Shown here: piece after piece, positions 8,744 to 17,483 of the stretch
How the letters are laid out: every line of letters begins with the position of its first letter
Numbering within the stretch: position 1 is the stretch's first letter
Source of the DNA: Firmicutes bacterium UBA5486
Lineage (GTDB): Bacteria; Bacillota; UBA4882; UBA10575
Direction: 5' to 3'
Length of the DNA: 58,256 bases
Assembly: GCA_002427045.1 (NCBI GenBank)
Contig: DIPO01000025.1
Location: forward strand, 1-58,256
Position numbers and translations under genes: made by a program
Notes under the pieces: model-generated
Databases searched by the model: none
What the model saw: the letters and a program-made list of their open reading frames with translations, nothing else
What the model was told of the DNA's origin: nothing

Positions 8744-9007
8744 ATGGTACGAATTAGGTTAACCCGTATGGGTGCAAAAAAGCGCCCTTTTTACCGGTTT
8801 GTAGTTGCTGATTCCAGAGCACCTCGGGATGGAAGATTCATTGAAATCTTGGGTCATTATAACCCCATTGCCAAGCCTATGGAATTAGTTGTTGATAAAG
8901 AAAAAGCCCTTTATTGGCTATCTCAGGGAGCACAACCTTCAGAATCGGTAAAACGTTTATTTAAAGAAGCCGGTGTCTTACCTGGAAAAGAAGCAGCTGG
9001 TGAATGA
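8744..9007 (+). CDS. rpsP: 30S ribosomal protein S16
   Basis: Component of the small ribosomal subunit, 87 residues, a normal length. The N terminus MVRIRLTRMGAKKRPFYRFV and the segment DGRFIEILGHYNP are diagnostic. The start ATG at 8744 follows GAGGAGGTGAA. It opens the conserved rpsP-khpA-rimM-trmD-rplS cluster. Confidence 0.97.
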   Translation: MVRIRLTRMGAKKRPFYRFVVADSRAPRDGRFIEILGHYNPIAKPMELVVDKEKALYWLSQGAQPSESVKRLFKEAGVLPGKEAAGE

Positions 9008-9023
9008 AAGGAAGTGAAGCTTC

Positions 9024-9251
9024 TTGAAGGAATTGGTGGAGTTGCTCGTAAAATCAATTGTTGATCATGAAGATGAGGTTCAGGTCAGAGAAGAGGAATC
9101 AGATGGTGCCCTTCTGGTGGAGATCAGTGTCCATGAAGATGATATAGGAAGGATCATCGGTAAAAGGGGCCGGGTTATAAAAGCCATCCGTACTCTGGTT
9201 TGGGCAACCGCACCTCCAGAACAAAGAGTCCTGGTGGAATTGGCTGAATGA
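9024..9251 (+). CDS. khpA: RNA-binding KH-domain protein KhpA (YlqC)
   Basis: Small (75-residue) RNA-binding protein with one KH domain; the GxxG loop is seen as GRIIGKRGRVIKAIRTLV near residues 45-62. In Gram-positive bacteria KhpA works with KhpB/EloR and affects cell elongation and division. Translation starts at TTG 9024 behind AAGGAAG. The gene lies in its standard place between rpsP and rimM, and its stop overlaps the rimM start by four bases (ATGA), indicating coupling. Confidence 0.92.
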   Translation: MKELVELLVKSIVDHEDEVQVREEESDGALLVEISVHEDDIGRIIGKRGRVIKAIRTLVWATAPPEQRVLVELAE

Positions 9252-9799
9252 GTGGCTGGTTTAACCCGTGGAATAATCCTCCAGAAGGATTGGTTGCCGT
9301 GGGGGAAGTTTTATGTTCGCAGGGGAATAAAGGTGAGGTTAAGATCTCTTCCTTGACTACTAATTTGGAACGTTGGATAGAGTTGAAAAGAGTATTTGCT
9401 TTTCTTAATGGAGAAAAGCAGGAACTGATCATTGAGAAGGTCCGTTACTTTAAAGGGTTTGTAATTGCTAAGTTTCAGGGTGTTGACGGGATTCCGTATG
9501 CTGATAAATTATCAGGGACATTTCTTTGGATCCCGGAAGAAGAACGGCCAAGCTTACCAGTAGACCATTTTTATTTAGATCAAATTATGGGGCTAGAAGT
9601 TTATTCAGAAGATGGTCAGTTTTTGGGGAGGATTGAAGAGATCCTTTCCACAGGAGCAAACGATATTTATGTGCTTTTGGGAAGTAAATATGGTGAAATA
9701 ATGTTTCCTGCTTTAAAATCTCTTATTCACCTAGTCGACTGCAAACAGGGGGTTATGAGGGTGGAGATCCCACCTGGATTGTTAGATGGGGATCGATAA
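9248..9799 (+). CDS. rimM: Ribosome maturation factor RimM
   Basis: Binds the S19/16S rRNA head region during 30S assembly. The 183-residue protein has an N-terminal RimM barrel (LVAVGEVLCSQGNKGEVKI, with KVRYFKGFVIAKFQGVDG) and a C-terminal PRC-barrel domain (DQIMGLEVYSEDGQFLGRIE). The start ATG overlaps the khpA stop as ATGA. trmD begins one base after its stop. Confidence 0.94.
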   Translation: MSGWFNPWNNPPEGLVAVGEVLCSQGNKGEVKISSLTTNLERWIELKRVFAFLNGEKQELIIEKVRYFKGFVIAKFQGVDGIPYADKLSGTFLWIPEEERPSLPVDHFYLDQIMGLEVYSEDGQFLGRIEEILSTGANDIYVLLGSKYGEIMFPALKSLIHLVDCKQGVMRVEIPPGLLDGDR

Positions 9800-10540
9800 A
9801 TGATGTTAATCCATTTTATGACATTATTTCCTGAGATGTTTACAGGCCCCTTTTCCTACAGTATAATTAAAAGGGCTAGAGAACGGGGGCTTGCAACTCT
9901 TGAGATGATAAACTTTAGGGATTATGCCCGGGATCGTCATTCAACTGTAGATGATACGCCCTATGGTGGTGGTCCGGGAATGGTTCTTAAACCGGAACCG
10001 ATCTTTGAGGCAGTTGAGGATTTACAGAAGAGAACTGGTTCTAAACCTTACATTATTCTGACCACACCTCAAGGTGAAACCTTCTCTCAGGAAACAGCAT
10101 CCGAACTGAGCAAAAAGCCGCATCTGCTCTTTATTTGCGGTCATTATGAAGGCTTTGATGAGAGGATTCGCGTTTTAGCTGACCGGGAATTATCGATTGG
10201 TGATTATGTTTTAACCGGTGGTGAACTACCGGCGATGGTTATGGCTGAAGCGATTATTCGTTTACTTCCTGGAGTTCTAGGCGATCCAGAGGCAGCTGAT
10301 AATGATTCTTTTTGCGATAGGATCCTGGAATATCCCCAATATACAAAACCTCCGGTGTTTCGAGGAATGTCGGTGCCGGAAATACTACTTTCAGGGGATC
10401 ATGGGAAGATTAGTGTATGGCGAAGGAAACAGGCTCTTTTAAGAACTGCCCGCTCGCGGCCGGATCTCTTAGCAAACCTGGAATTGACTCCTGAAGAACA
10501 AGAATTTCTAAAGAACAAAGGTATAGATGTTATTGGATAA
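9800..10540 (+). CDS. trmD: tRNA (guanine-N1)-methyltransferase TrmD
   Basis: Makes m1G37 in tRNAs, which prevents +1 frameshifting. The 246-residue product has the SPOUT trefoil-knot motifs: DDTPYGGGPGMVLKPEP, FICGHYEGFDERI, and LSIGDYVLTGGELPAMVMAE with the following LLPGVLGD. Two ATGs in tandem (9800 and 9803) could both serve. It follows rimM directly and precedes rplS by 48 bases. Confidence 0.96.
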   Translation: MMLIHFMTLFPEMFTGPFSYSIIKRARERGLATLEMINFRDYARDRHSTVDDTPYGGGPGMVLKPEPIFEAVEDLQKRTGSKPYIILTTPQGETFSQETASELSKKPHLLFICGHYEGFDERIRVLADRELSIGDYVLTGGELPAMVMAEAIIRLLPGVLGDPEAADNDSFCDRILEYPQYTKPPVFRGMSVPEILLSGDHGKISVWRRKQALLRTARSRPDLLANLELTPEEQEFLKNKGIDVIG

Positions 10541-10588
10541 AAGATTTAATATTGAATAGAGTTTTCTCTGAAGGGAGGGAAATATACG

Positions 10589-10927
10589 ATGAACCTAATT
10601 GATCTGGTTGAACAGGAACAATTAAAGAAAGACCTGCCTGAATTTGGTGCTGGGGATACTGTTAGGGTTCACTTGAAAGTAGTTGAGGGTGAACGCCATC
10701 GAATTCAGATTTTTGAAGGGGTAGTAATTGCTCGGGCTAATGGAGGTTTAAGAGAGACTTTTACAGTGCGTAAATTCTCTGGTGGAGTCGGAGTAGAAAG
10801 AGTCTTCCCTCTTCATTCTCCGATGATTGATAAAATTGAAGTTGTCAGGAGAGGACGTGTACGGAGAGCGAAACTATACTACTTGAGGAAACGCTCAGGT
10901 AAGGCTGCACGTATTCGGGAAAGATAA
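10589..10927 (+). CDS. rplS: 50S ribosomal protein L19
   Basis: Large-subunit protein at the 30S-50S interface, 112 residues, normal length. The segment FGAGDTVRVHLKVVEGERHR, followed by IQIFEGVVIAR, and the basic tail RVRRAKLYYLRKRSGKAARI are diagnostic. The ATG follows GGGAGGG. It closes the ylxM-to-rplS cluster and is followed by an intrinsic terminator at about 11.05 kb. Confidence 0.97.
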   Translation: MNLIDLVEQEQLKKDLPEFGAGDTVRVHLKVVEGERHRIQIFEGVVIARANGGLRETFTVRKFSGGVGVERVFPLHSPMIDKIEVVRRGRVRRAKLYYLRKRSGKAARIRER

Positions 10928-11050
10928 GGGTCAGATACTCTTTGAAAATCTACTCTGCGGGAAGGTTAAAAAGACCTTCTGATGTATTCCCGTATAGTAT
11001 ACTGATAGAACTTTTCTCCGTTTTTCAGAGGAGTATGAGTAGGAAGTAAA

Positions 11051-11075
11051 GGACCACCCCGGGTGGTCTTTTTCT
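11051..11075 (+). terminator. Rho-independent terminator after rplS
   Basis: GACCAC (11052-11057) pairs with GTGGTC (11063-11068), with a C/G-rich tip, followed by TTTTTCT. An additional hairpin (GAAGGT 10961-10966 with ACCTTC 10974-10979) lies upstream but has no U-tract. Confidence 0.8.
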
Positions 11076-11110
11076 CTGTGTGTCTATAATCCACTTAGGG
11101 AGGGGTTTAA

Positions 11111-12343
11111 TTGAAAGATGCCAGAATATTTCTAGTAGTCCTTGATGGGGCTGGAGTTGGTGAATTACCTGATGCCTCCCGGTATGGGGATGAGGGTAGT
11201 AATACCATAGGTAATACCGCACGGCAGGTGGGCGGATTGAGCCTCCCTTTTATGGGAGGGTTAGGTTTGGGGAATATTACTTCAATCAAAGGGGTACCAG
11301 CTACAGATCAGGCTATTGGTGCTTTTGGGAAAATGTCCGAAGCTTCGTTGGGCAAGGATACGATTACTGGCCATTGGGAGATGACGGGTATTACTTTAGA
11401 GCGCCCGTTCCCTGTTTATCCCAAAGGGTTTCCGGAGGATTTAATTGGTGATTTCGAAAAAGCAATTGGGCGAAAAGTACTTGGTAATAAGCCGGCTTCA
11501 GGTACAGAGATTCTAAAGGAATTAGGCCAGGAGCATATGAATACTGGTTATCCAATAGTTTACACTTCAGCTGATAGTGTTTTTCAGATTGCTGCTCATG
11601 AAGAGGTGATTTCGGTAGCAGAGTTATACCGGATCTGTAAGATCGCCCGTCGATTACTCTCTGGTGAGCATATGGTAGCCCGGGTGATAGCCCGACCATT
11701 TATTGGGAAACCCGGTTCCTTCCAAAGAACGGTGAGACGGAAGGATTTTTCGGTGAAGCCTCCGGAAGAGACAATATTAGATCGCTTAAAATCGGTTAGT
11801 ATTAATACAGTTGGGATCGGAAAGATCGAAGATATTTTTAGCAACCAAGGATTAACAGCAAGTTTTCATACTGGGGATAATATTACAACTTTAGAAAAAT
11901 TGTTGGAGCTGGCTACAACAATGAAAGGCCCTGCTCTATTTTTTGCCAATTGTATAGATTTTGATTCTTTATATGGGCATCGAAACAATTGGCAGGGGTT
12001 TGCGAGTGCGCTGGAGACTGCTGATGCTTACTTAAAAAAACTATTTTCCTTGTTAAATAAAGAAGATTTGCTTATCATTACGGCTGACCATGGTTGTGAC
12101 CCTACTACCCCCAGTACAGATCATTCACGGGAGTATGTTCCATTATTGATCGCTGGTGAACAGGTGAAGAAAGGTACAAATCTAGGAATCAGGGAGAGCT
12201 TTTCTGATCTTTCGGCGATGATTGCTGATTTTTTTGCTATTAAGGATTGGCCAAAAGGAGAGAGTTTTTATTTGGATATTATAGGAAAGCCTCATTTTTC
12301 GCATACATTAGACCCCAAGGGAAATCGTGAAAGCCTGCGGTAG
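11111..12343 (+). CDS. deoB: Phosphopentomutase DeoB
   Basis: Interconverts (deoxy)ribose 1-phosphate and 5-phosphate, linking nucleoside breakdown to the pentose phosphate pathway. The 410-residue protein belongs to the alkaline-phosphatase superfamily. Metal-ligand motifs are visible: VVLDGAGVGELPDA at the N terminus, KDTITGHWEMTG with the catalytic threonine, and ADHGCDPTTPSTDHSREYVP near the C terminus. The start is TTG 11111 behind AGGGAGGGG. It is paired with the pyrimidine-nucleoside phosphorylase downstream, whose product (deoxy)ribose 1-phosphate is its substrate. Confidence 0.95.
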   Translation: MKDARIFLVVLDGAGVGELPDASRYGDEGSNTIGNTARQVGGLSLPFMGGLGLGNITSIKGVPATDQAIGAFGKMSEASLGKDTITGHWEMTGITLERPFPVYPKGFPEDLIGDFEKAIGRKVLGNKPASGTEILKELGQEHMNTGYPIVYTSADSVFQIAAHEEVISVAELYRICKIARRLLSGEHMVARVIARPFIGKPGSFQRTVRRKDFSVKPPEETILDRLKSVSINTVGIGKIEDIFSNQGLTASFHTGDNITTLEKLLELATTMKGPALFFANCIDFDSLYGHRNNWQGFASALETADAYLKKLFSLLNKEDLLIITADHGCDPTTPSTDHSREYVPLLIAGEQVKKGTNLGIRESFSDLSAMIADFFAIKDWPKGESFYLDIIGKPHFSHTLDPKGNRESLR

Positions 12344-12428
12344 CGTTTTCCTTGGTATAAATAAAAGGCGAAATATGAGATAGAAGTTTTCAAGATCCTC
12401 ACTTTAAATAAAAAAGGGGGCGAAACGA

Positions 12429-13733
12429 ATGAGAATAGTTGATCTAATCTGTAAAAAAAGAGATGGCTTGGAACATACTGTGGAAGAACTGAGTTTTCTA
12501 GTTAAGGGTATTACTGACGGCAGTATCCCTGATTATCAACTGTCGGCTTGGTGTATGGCTGTTTATTTTCAGGGGATGAGTCCCAGGGAAGCAAAGGAGT
12601 TAGCTTTACAGATGGCTTCTTCCGGTGACCAGATGGATTTATCACCAATTTCAGGGGTAAAGATAGATAAACATTCCACCGGTGGTGTAGGTGATAAAAC
12701 CTCTTTGGTAGTGGCTCCTTTAGTAGCAGCGGCTGGAATCCCGGTCTGTAAAATGTCAGGACGGGGATTAGGCCATACAGGAGGTACGATCGATAAACTT
12801 GAATCAATACCTGGTTTTATGACTGAACTGCCGATCTCCCGACTTTTTCAGCAGGTAAGCAAGGTAGGGATTGGGGTGGTAGGGCAAACCGGGAATCTGG
12901 TTCCTGCTGATAAACAGCTTTATGCCTTACGGGATGTTACAGGGACGGTTGAGAGTATACCATTGATTGCCTCCAGCATAATGAGTAAAAAATTAGCTGG
13001 AGGTGCTGATGGTTTTGTTCTTGATGTTAAGGTTGGTAATGGTGCGTTTCTGAAAACTTTAGATGAGGCCAAGGAGTTAGCTGAACTAATGGTGGCAATC
13101 GGTAAGAGTGCCGGACGGGGGACGGTGGCGGTTCTTTCCAGTATGGAACAACCATTAGGGAGGGCGATTGGGAATTCCTTGGAGGTAAAAGAGGCAATTG
13201 CTACTCTTTGCGGTGAAGGGCCACGGGATTTAGAAGAACTCTCACTGGTACTGGGTTCGCAAATGTTGCTACTGGCGGGTGCGGCCGAAGATGAAGAAAT
13301 AGCTAAGGAAAAGTTGAAAGCTATTATATCTTCGGGTAAAGGGTTACGTTGCTTTGAAAGATGGATTGAAGCCCAAGGCGGTAATCCTGCGATTACAGAA
13401 GAACCTGAACTCCTTCCTCTTGCTCCAGTCATCTATAAAGTTAAGAGTAATTTCCAAGGGTATGTGGCAGGATGGGATGCCGAGGCTTTAGGTCTGGCTG
13501 CGATGCGCATTGGTGCTGGAAGGGAACGTAAAGGGCAGCCGATCGATCATGGCGTGGGATTAGTAATCCATAAGAAGATTGGCGAACGAGTCGAATTTGG
13601 AGAAGAGATTGCAGAAGTTTATGCCCGTTCAGAGGAAGCAGCGGTTTATGCCGGAAAAGAAGTATTGAGTGTTATTAAGATCTCTGATCTGCCTCCAAAG
13701 CAATCACCACTAATATGGGGGTACATTATTTGA
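12429..13733 (+). CDS. pdp: Pyrimidine-nucleoside phosphorylase
   Basis: Phosphorolyses uridine, thymidine or deoxyuridine to the base plus (deoxy)ribose 1-phosphate. The 434-residue product carries the family signature KMSGRGLGHTGGTIDKLES near residue 110 and the phosphate-binding KHSTGGVGDKTSLVVAPL near residue 80. Length and the K+-site-type residues favour the Firmicutes Pdp over thymidine phosphorylase DeoA, but the two are close. It follows deoB by 85 bases with its own AAGGGGG ribosome-binding site and likely shares its transcript. Confidence 0.93.
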   Translation: MRIVDLICKKRDGLEHTVEELSFLVKGITDGSIPDYQLSAWCMAVYFQGMSPREAKELALQMASSGDQMDLSPISGVKIDKHSTGGVGDKTSLVVAPLVAAAGIPVCKMSGRGLGHTGGTIDKLESIPGFMTELPISRLFQQVSKVGIGVVGQTGNLVPADKQLYALRDVTGTVESIPLIASSIMSKKLAGGADGFVLDVKVGNGAFLKTLDEAKELAELMVAIGKSAGRGTVAVLSSMEQPLGRAIGNSLEVKEAIATLCGEGPRDLEELSLVLGSQMLLLAGAAEDEEIAKEKLKAIISSGKGLRCFERWIEAQGGNPAITEEPELLPLAPVIYKVKSNFQGYVAGWDAEALGLAAMRIGAGRERKGQPIDHGVGLVIHKKIGERVEFGEEIAEVYARSEEAAVYAGKEVLSVIKISDLPPKQSPLIWGYII

Positions 13734-13755
13734 CATTATATTTATCATTTACCCG

Positions 13756-13784
13756 TTGCCCTATGACAAAAATTAAGCTAAGAT
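13756..13784 (+). promoter_or_regulatory. Candidate promoter for the rnf operon
   Basis: TTGCCC (13756-13761) and TAAGAT (13779-13784) are spaced by 17 bases. Each matches consensus at four of six positions. A start near 13791 would give a leader of about 145 bases that contains two strong hairpins. Confidence 0.4.
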
Positions 13785-13799
13785 GAAAAAGGTAGGTTA

Positions 13800-13901
13800 G
13801 ATGGTTTAAGAATTTCCTCTCGAGGAAAACCATCAAGAATACACTTGTTTTTTAGCTAAACAGGTAGAGACTGGGGTGGCTCGTAGTAATAGCTACAGGC
13901 C
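13800..13901 (+). promoter_or_regulatory. Structured 5' leader of the rnf operon
   Basis: Hairpin 1: GATGGTTT (13800-13807) pairs perfectly with AAACCATC (13827-13834), and inside it TTTCCT (13813-13818) pairs with AGGAAA (13823-13828). Hairpin 2: GGCTCGTAG (13878-13886) pairs with CTACAGGCC (13893-13901) with one wobble and one mismatch around a six-base loop. A run of T's (13848-13853) lies between them. The rnfC ribosome-binding site is at 13925-13930. The compact stems and the spacing resemble a regulatory RNA, but I cannot assign it to a known riboswitch class. Confidence 0.45.
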
Positions 13902-13937
13902 GATGATGATTTAAATAGTTGTAGAAGGAGTGATAAG

Positions 13938-15260
13938 ATGCACCTCAGAACTTTTAGGAAAGGAATTCATCCGCCTGGAAATAAGGAGAAGACCTCTTCT
14001 TTACCGGTAGAGATTCTTCCTTTACCCAAACAAGTAGTGCTGCCATTAAGCCAGCATATTGGAGCACCATCTGAACCACTGGTTTCAGTAGGTGAGCAGG
14101 TGATGACTGGCCAGAAGATTGCCGAGGCTAAAGGGATGGTATCGGTTCCTTTACATGCCAGTATTTCTGGGAAGGTTGTAGCGATTGAACCTAGGCCACA
14201 TGCCTCTGGCAAATTGGTGCCAGCGATTGTAATAGAGAGTGATGGAACCGATCAGATTTCGCCGGAATTGGCTTCTGGTTATAATTTAGAACAGCTTTCT
14301 GCGGATCAGATTAAAGATCTGATTCGGCAGGCAGGTTTGGTAGGGATGGGTGGAGCGGCTTTCCCCACTCATGTTAAATATTTTCCACCTAAAGGGAAAC
14401 AGATTGAATATGTAATTTTGAATGGTGCTGAATGTGAACCTTATTTAACCTGTGATCATCGTTTGATGGTAGAAAGAACCGATGAGATTATTTTAGGTTT
14501 ATTAGCTTTTATGAAGGCAGCAAATGCAGAAAAAGGGATGATCGGGGTTGAGGTTAATAAACCGGATGCGATTTCTGCTCTAACAAAGGCAGTTGAAGGC
14601 TTGCCGATTGAGATTATTCCCTTACAGGTAAAGTATCCTCAAGGAGAAGAGAAGATGTTGATTTATGCTGCAACCCGGCGTGTAGTCCCGGCTGGTGCCT
14701 TACCGATTGAAGCCGGAGTTGTGGTTAATAATGTGGCGACTGCGGCTGCTCTTGGCGGATACCTGAAGAATGGGAGGCCGCTATATTCTAGAGTCATTAC
14801 TGTAACTGGTAATGGGATTAAACATCCGAAGAATGTAGAAGTTAGACTGGGAACTTTAGTTGAGGATGTAATCAATTATTCTGGTGGGTTTGATGGAACC
14901 CCCGGACGGATAATCTTAGGTGGGCCAATGACTGGCCCTGCTCAATACCGGCTTGATATCCCGATTATGAAAGGGACTTCTGGTATCTTGGTTCAAACCA
15001 GGGCGGAGGTTGAAAAGCTCGAGTATGCTCCTTGTGTACGGTGTGGTAAATGTGTGGATGCTTGTCCGTATAATTTACTCCCAAATTATCTCGGCACCTT
15101 TGCTGAATTTGATAAGCTGGCAGAAGCAGAAAAGTATGGTATTTTAGATTGCCGGGAGTGTGGGTCCTGCACTTATATCTGTCCAAGCAGAAGACCATTG
15201 ATTCAGCTGATTAAAAACGCAAAAAGTAAAATTACAGCATCTAAAAAGAAGACAGGATAA
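13938..15260 (+). CDS. rnfC: Rnf complex subunit RnfC (NADH-binding, Fe-S)
   Basis: Peripheral subunit of the Rnf complex, the ferredoxin:NAD+ oxidoreductase that pumps Na+ or H+. RnfC carries the NADH/FMN site and Fe-S clusters. The 440-residue product has the Complex I 51-kDa-like core (IRQAGLVGMGGAAFPTHVKY near residue 130; ILNGAECEPYLTCDHRLM) and two C-terminal [4Fe-4S] motifs, CVRCGKCVDACP and CRECGSCTYICP. ATG at 13938 follows GAAGGAG. It opens the operon in the order C-D-G-E-A-B usual for Clostridia. Confidence 0.95.
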   Translation: MHLRTFRKGIHPPGNKEKTSSLPVEILPLPKQVVLPLSQHIGAPSEPLVSVGEQVMTGQKIAEAKGMVSVPLHASISGKVVAIEPRPHASGKLVPAIVIESDGTDQISPELASGYNLEQLSADQIKDLIRQAGLVGMGGAAFPTHVKYFPPKGKQIEYVILNGAECEPYLTCDHRLMVERTDEIILGLLAFMKAANAEKGMIGVEVNKPDAISALTKAVEGLPIEIIPLQVKYPQGEEKMLIYAATRRVVPAGALPIEAGVVVNNVATAAALGGYLKNGRPLYSRVITVTGNGIKHPKNVEVRLGTLVEDVINYSGGFDGTPGRIILGGPMTGPAQYRLDIPIMKGTSGILVQTRAEVEKLEYAPCVRCGKCVDACPYNLLPNYLGTFAEFDKLAEAEKYGILDCRECGSCTYICPSRRPLIQLIKNAKSKITASKKKTG

Positions 15261-15278
15261 GAAGAGGAGGTTTTTTTG

Positions 15279-16235
15279 GTGTTAGAGACGGAAGTAGTTG
15301 TTTCTGCTCCACCTCATATTAGGCACGGATTAACCACAGAGCGGATTATGCAGCTGGTGGTAATTGCTTTAATCCCAGCAGCACTGGCAGGGGTGGGCTT
15401 TTTTGGCTGGCATGCTTTAGCCATTATTATTTCTTCGGTTTTTTCAGCACTTCTTACGGAAGTTTTGATTTTAAAGTTGATGAAACGGCCAGTTACGATT
15501 AAGGATGGAAGTGCTGCGGTAACCGGGTTGTTACTAGCTTTGATTATTCCACCTACTGTTCCTTTATGGATTCCGGTTGTCGGTTCAGCTTTTGCTATTG
15601 CTTTAGGGAAACAGGTATTTGGTGGTTTGGGATATAACCCTTTTAATCCGGCATTAATTGGGAGAGCATTTCTTGTGGCTTCTTGGCCAAGCTTGATGAC
15701 AAAATGGAGATGGCCGCTTAACTCTTTAGCTTGGATCGGTGATCGTGCCGATGCTGTCTCCGGCGCTACTGCTTTAGGGCTTCTCCGGGACGGGATTAAA
15801 GGGATACCTTATAAACAGTTGTTGATTGGTAATATTTCTGGTTCTCTGGGAGAAACCTCGGCACTAGCACTACTTTTAGGAGCCATCTTTTTATTGATTT
15901 ATAAGATTATTGATTGGCGGATCCCAGCTGGTTATTTAGGAACTGTTGTTATAATGGCACTGTTAATGGGTGAAGAGCCTCTTTTTCATCTGTTAGCTGG
16001 CGGATTAATTTTAGGAGCTTTCTTTATGGCGACAGATTATGTTACGACTCCTGTCACTACTAAGGGACGGTTGATTTTTGGTATTGGTTGTGGCTTTCTA
16101 ACGATGTTAATCAGAAAGTATGGTGGATTTCCGGAGGGTGTTTGTTATTCAATCTTGTTAATGAATATTACTACTCCGCTTCTTGACCGTTGGACAGTCC
16201 CCAAGAAGTTTGGGGAGGTGAAAACCAATGGATAA
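15279..16235 (+). CDS. rnfD: Rnf complex subunit RnfD
   Basis: Integral membrane subunit of the Rnf ion pump with covalently bound FMN. The product has about ten membrane segments; the flavinylation motif is visible as SGATAL near residue 160, where the threonine is the expected FMN attachment site. Tandem TTG (15276) and GTG (15279) codons could start translation. I chose GTG because it lies eight bases from GAGGAGG. It overlaps rnfG by eight bases. Confidence 0.93.
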   Translation: MLETEVVVSAPPHIRHGLTTERIMQLVVIALIPAALAGVGFFGWHALAIIISSVFSALLTEVLILKLMKRPVTIKDGSAAVTGLLLALIIPPTVPLWIPVVGSAFAIALGKQVFGGLGYNPFNPALIGRAFLVASWPSLMTKWRWPLNSLAWIGDRADAVSGATALGLLRDGIKGIPYKQLLIGNISGSLGETSALALLLGAIFLLIYKIIDWRIPAGYLGTVVIMALLMGEEPLFHLLAGGLILGAFFMATDYVTTPVTTKGRLIFGIGCGFLTMLIRKYGGFPEGVCYSILLMNITTPLLDRWTVPKKFGEVKTNG

Positions 16236-16806
16236 GCAAGGATTCCGTTTAGTATTGGTCTTAACAATAATCTGTATAATTGCTGGTGCTGTTTTGGCTT
16301 TTGTAAATTCAGTTACTGAACCGAAGATTAAGGCTCAGGAAGCCCTAGCAATGAAAAAAGCATTACAAGAAACTCTTCCTGAAGCTTCCGAATTCCAGCC
16401 TGATGAATCCTTGCTAAAAGAGGCACAGCAAGCAGGGGGTACAGACCTTTCAGAGCTATTTATCGGCTTTAAGGGTGAGGAAAAGATTGGCGTGGTATTA
16501 ATTGCTGACCTTCGAGGTTATTCCAGTGTGATTCGGCTAGTAACCGGGGTTTCACGGGATGGCCGGGTTATGGGAGTGAAAGTGCTTAGCCAGTCAGAGA
16601 CACCCGGACTTGGGAATAAGATTAGCGAAAAAGAATTTATTGAGCAACCCGCTTTGCAGCAAGCTACCATTGAAGAACAGCTTTCTGTCATAAAGGACGG
16701 AGGTTCTGTTCAGGCGGTAACAGGTGCTACTATCTCATCTCGTGCAGTAGTAAAAGGAGTTAATCAGTCTTTAGCTGCAGCTAGGTTGTTTATGCAAAAA
16801 GACTAA
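16228..16806 (+). CDS. rnfG: Rnf complex subunit RnfG
   Basis: Membrane-anchored, externally facing FMN subunit of Rnf, 192 residues. One N-terminal membrane helix (LVLVLTIICIIAGAVLAFVN) is followed by an FMN-binding domain, with the covalent attachment motif VTGATISSRAV near residue 165 and the conserved SQSETPGLGNKI segment. The start overlaps the rnfD end by eight bases and is preceded by GGGGAGGTG. Confidence 0.94.
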   Translation: MDKQGFRLVLVLTIICIIAGAVLAFVNSVTEPKIKAQEALAMKKALQETLPEASEFQPDESLLKEAQQAGGTDLSELFIGFKGEEKIGVVLIADLRGYSSVIRLVTGVSRDGRVMGVKVLSQSETPGLGNKISEKEFIEQPALQQATIEEQLSVIKDGGSVQAVTGATISSRAVVKGVNQSLAAARLFMQKD

Positions 16807-16853
16807 TGCCAATAATTGCTCTTAGATTAATAAAAGACCGGGGGTGTTTGTAG

Positions 16854-17483
16854 TTGAGTAAATGGCAGATTTTTAAGAATGGTGTATTTAATGAAAACCC
16901 CATTTTCCGTCTGGTTTTAGGGATGTGTTCGACTTTAGCTGTTAGTTCAGCAGTGGTTAATGGGCTTGGTATGGGTCTGGCCACTACAGCTGTTCTCGTG
17001 GGTTCTAATGTAATTATTTCTTTGTTACGGAATGTGATTCCGAAGGAAATAAGGATTCCGGCTTATGTTGTTATTATTGCTACTTTTGTTACGATTGTGG
17101 ACAAGCTGATGGCGGCCAATACGCCGGAACTCCATAAAGTTTTGGGAATCTTTATCCCCTTAATTGTTGTTAATTGTATTATTCTGGCGCGGGCAGAAGC
17201 TTTTGCTTCTAAAAATACAGTAGGCCGCTCGGCCATTGATGGATTGGGGATGGGAATTGGATTTACACTGGCTTTAACAGTTTTAGGTGCGATTCGGGAA
17301 CTGCTTGGAACCGGGACGGTTTTGGTGGCTAAAGATTTTGGATTTTCAGGGTTTTCCATTTTCCCTAAAGAGAATGGGATCTTATTAATGGTTCTTCAAC
17401 CCGGAGCCTTTATTACTTTAGGCTTGGTGCTAGCTGGTATTAACTGGTGGGCCCGGAAGAAGGAGGAGAAAAAGCATGGCTGA
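16854..17483 (+). CDS. rnfE: Rnf complex subunit RnfE
   Basis: Integral membrane subunit of Rnf, 209 residues with about six membrane segments. The motif KNGVFNENPIFRLVLGMCST near the N terminus and GLGMGIGFTLALTVLGAIRELLG-like loop are typical of the RnfA/RnfE/NqrD/NqrE family, in which paired subunits hold a [2Fe-2S] cluster in the membrane through Cys residues (Cys25 region). It starts at TTG 16854 behind a GGGGGTG ribosome-binding site and overlaps rnfA by eight bases. Confidence 0.94.
   Translation: MSKWQIFKNGVFNENPIFRLVLGMCSTLAVSSAVVNGLGMGLATTAVLVGSNVIISLLRNVIPKEIRIPAYVVIIATFVTIVDKLMAANTPELHKVLGIFIPLIVVNCIILARAEAFASKNTVGRSAIDGLGMGIGFTLALTVLGAIRELLGTGTVLVAKDFGFSGFSIFPKENGILLMVLQPGAFITLGLVLAGINWWARKKEEKKHG

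Noticed and set aside
13730..13735. TTGACA at the pdp stop as -35 box of rnf
   Set aside because: No -10-like hexamer lies 15-19 bases downstream.
13800..13901. Known c-di-GMP, cobalamin or TPP riboswitch before rnfC
   Set aside because: The conserved single-stranded motifs of these classes that I know are not present; it is left as an unassigned leader.
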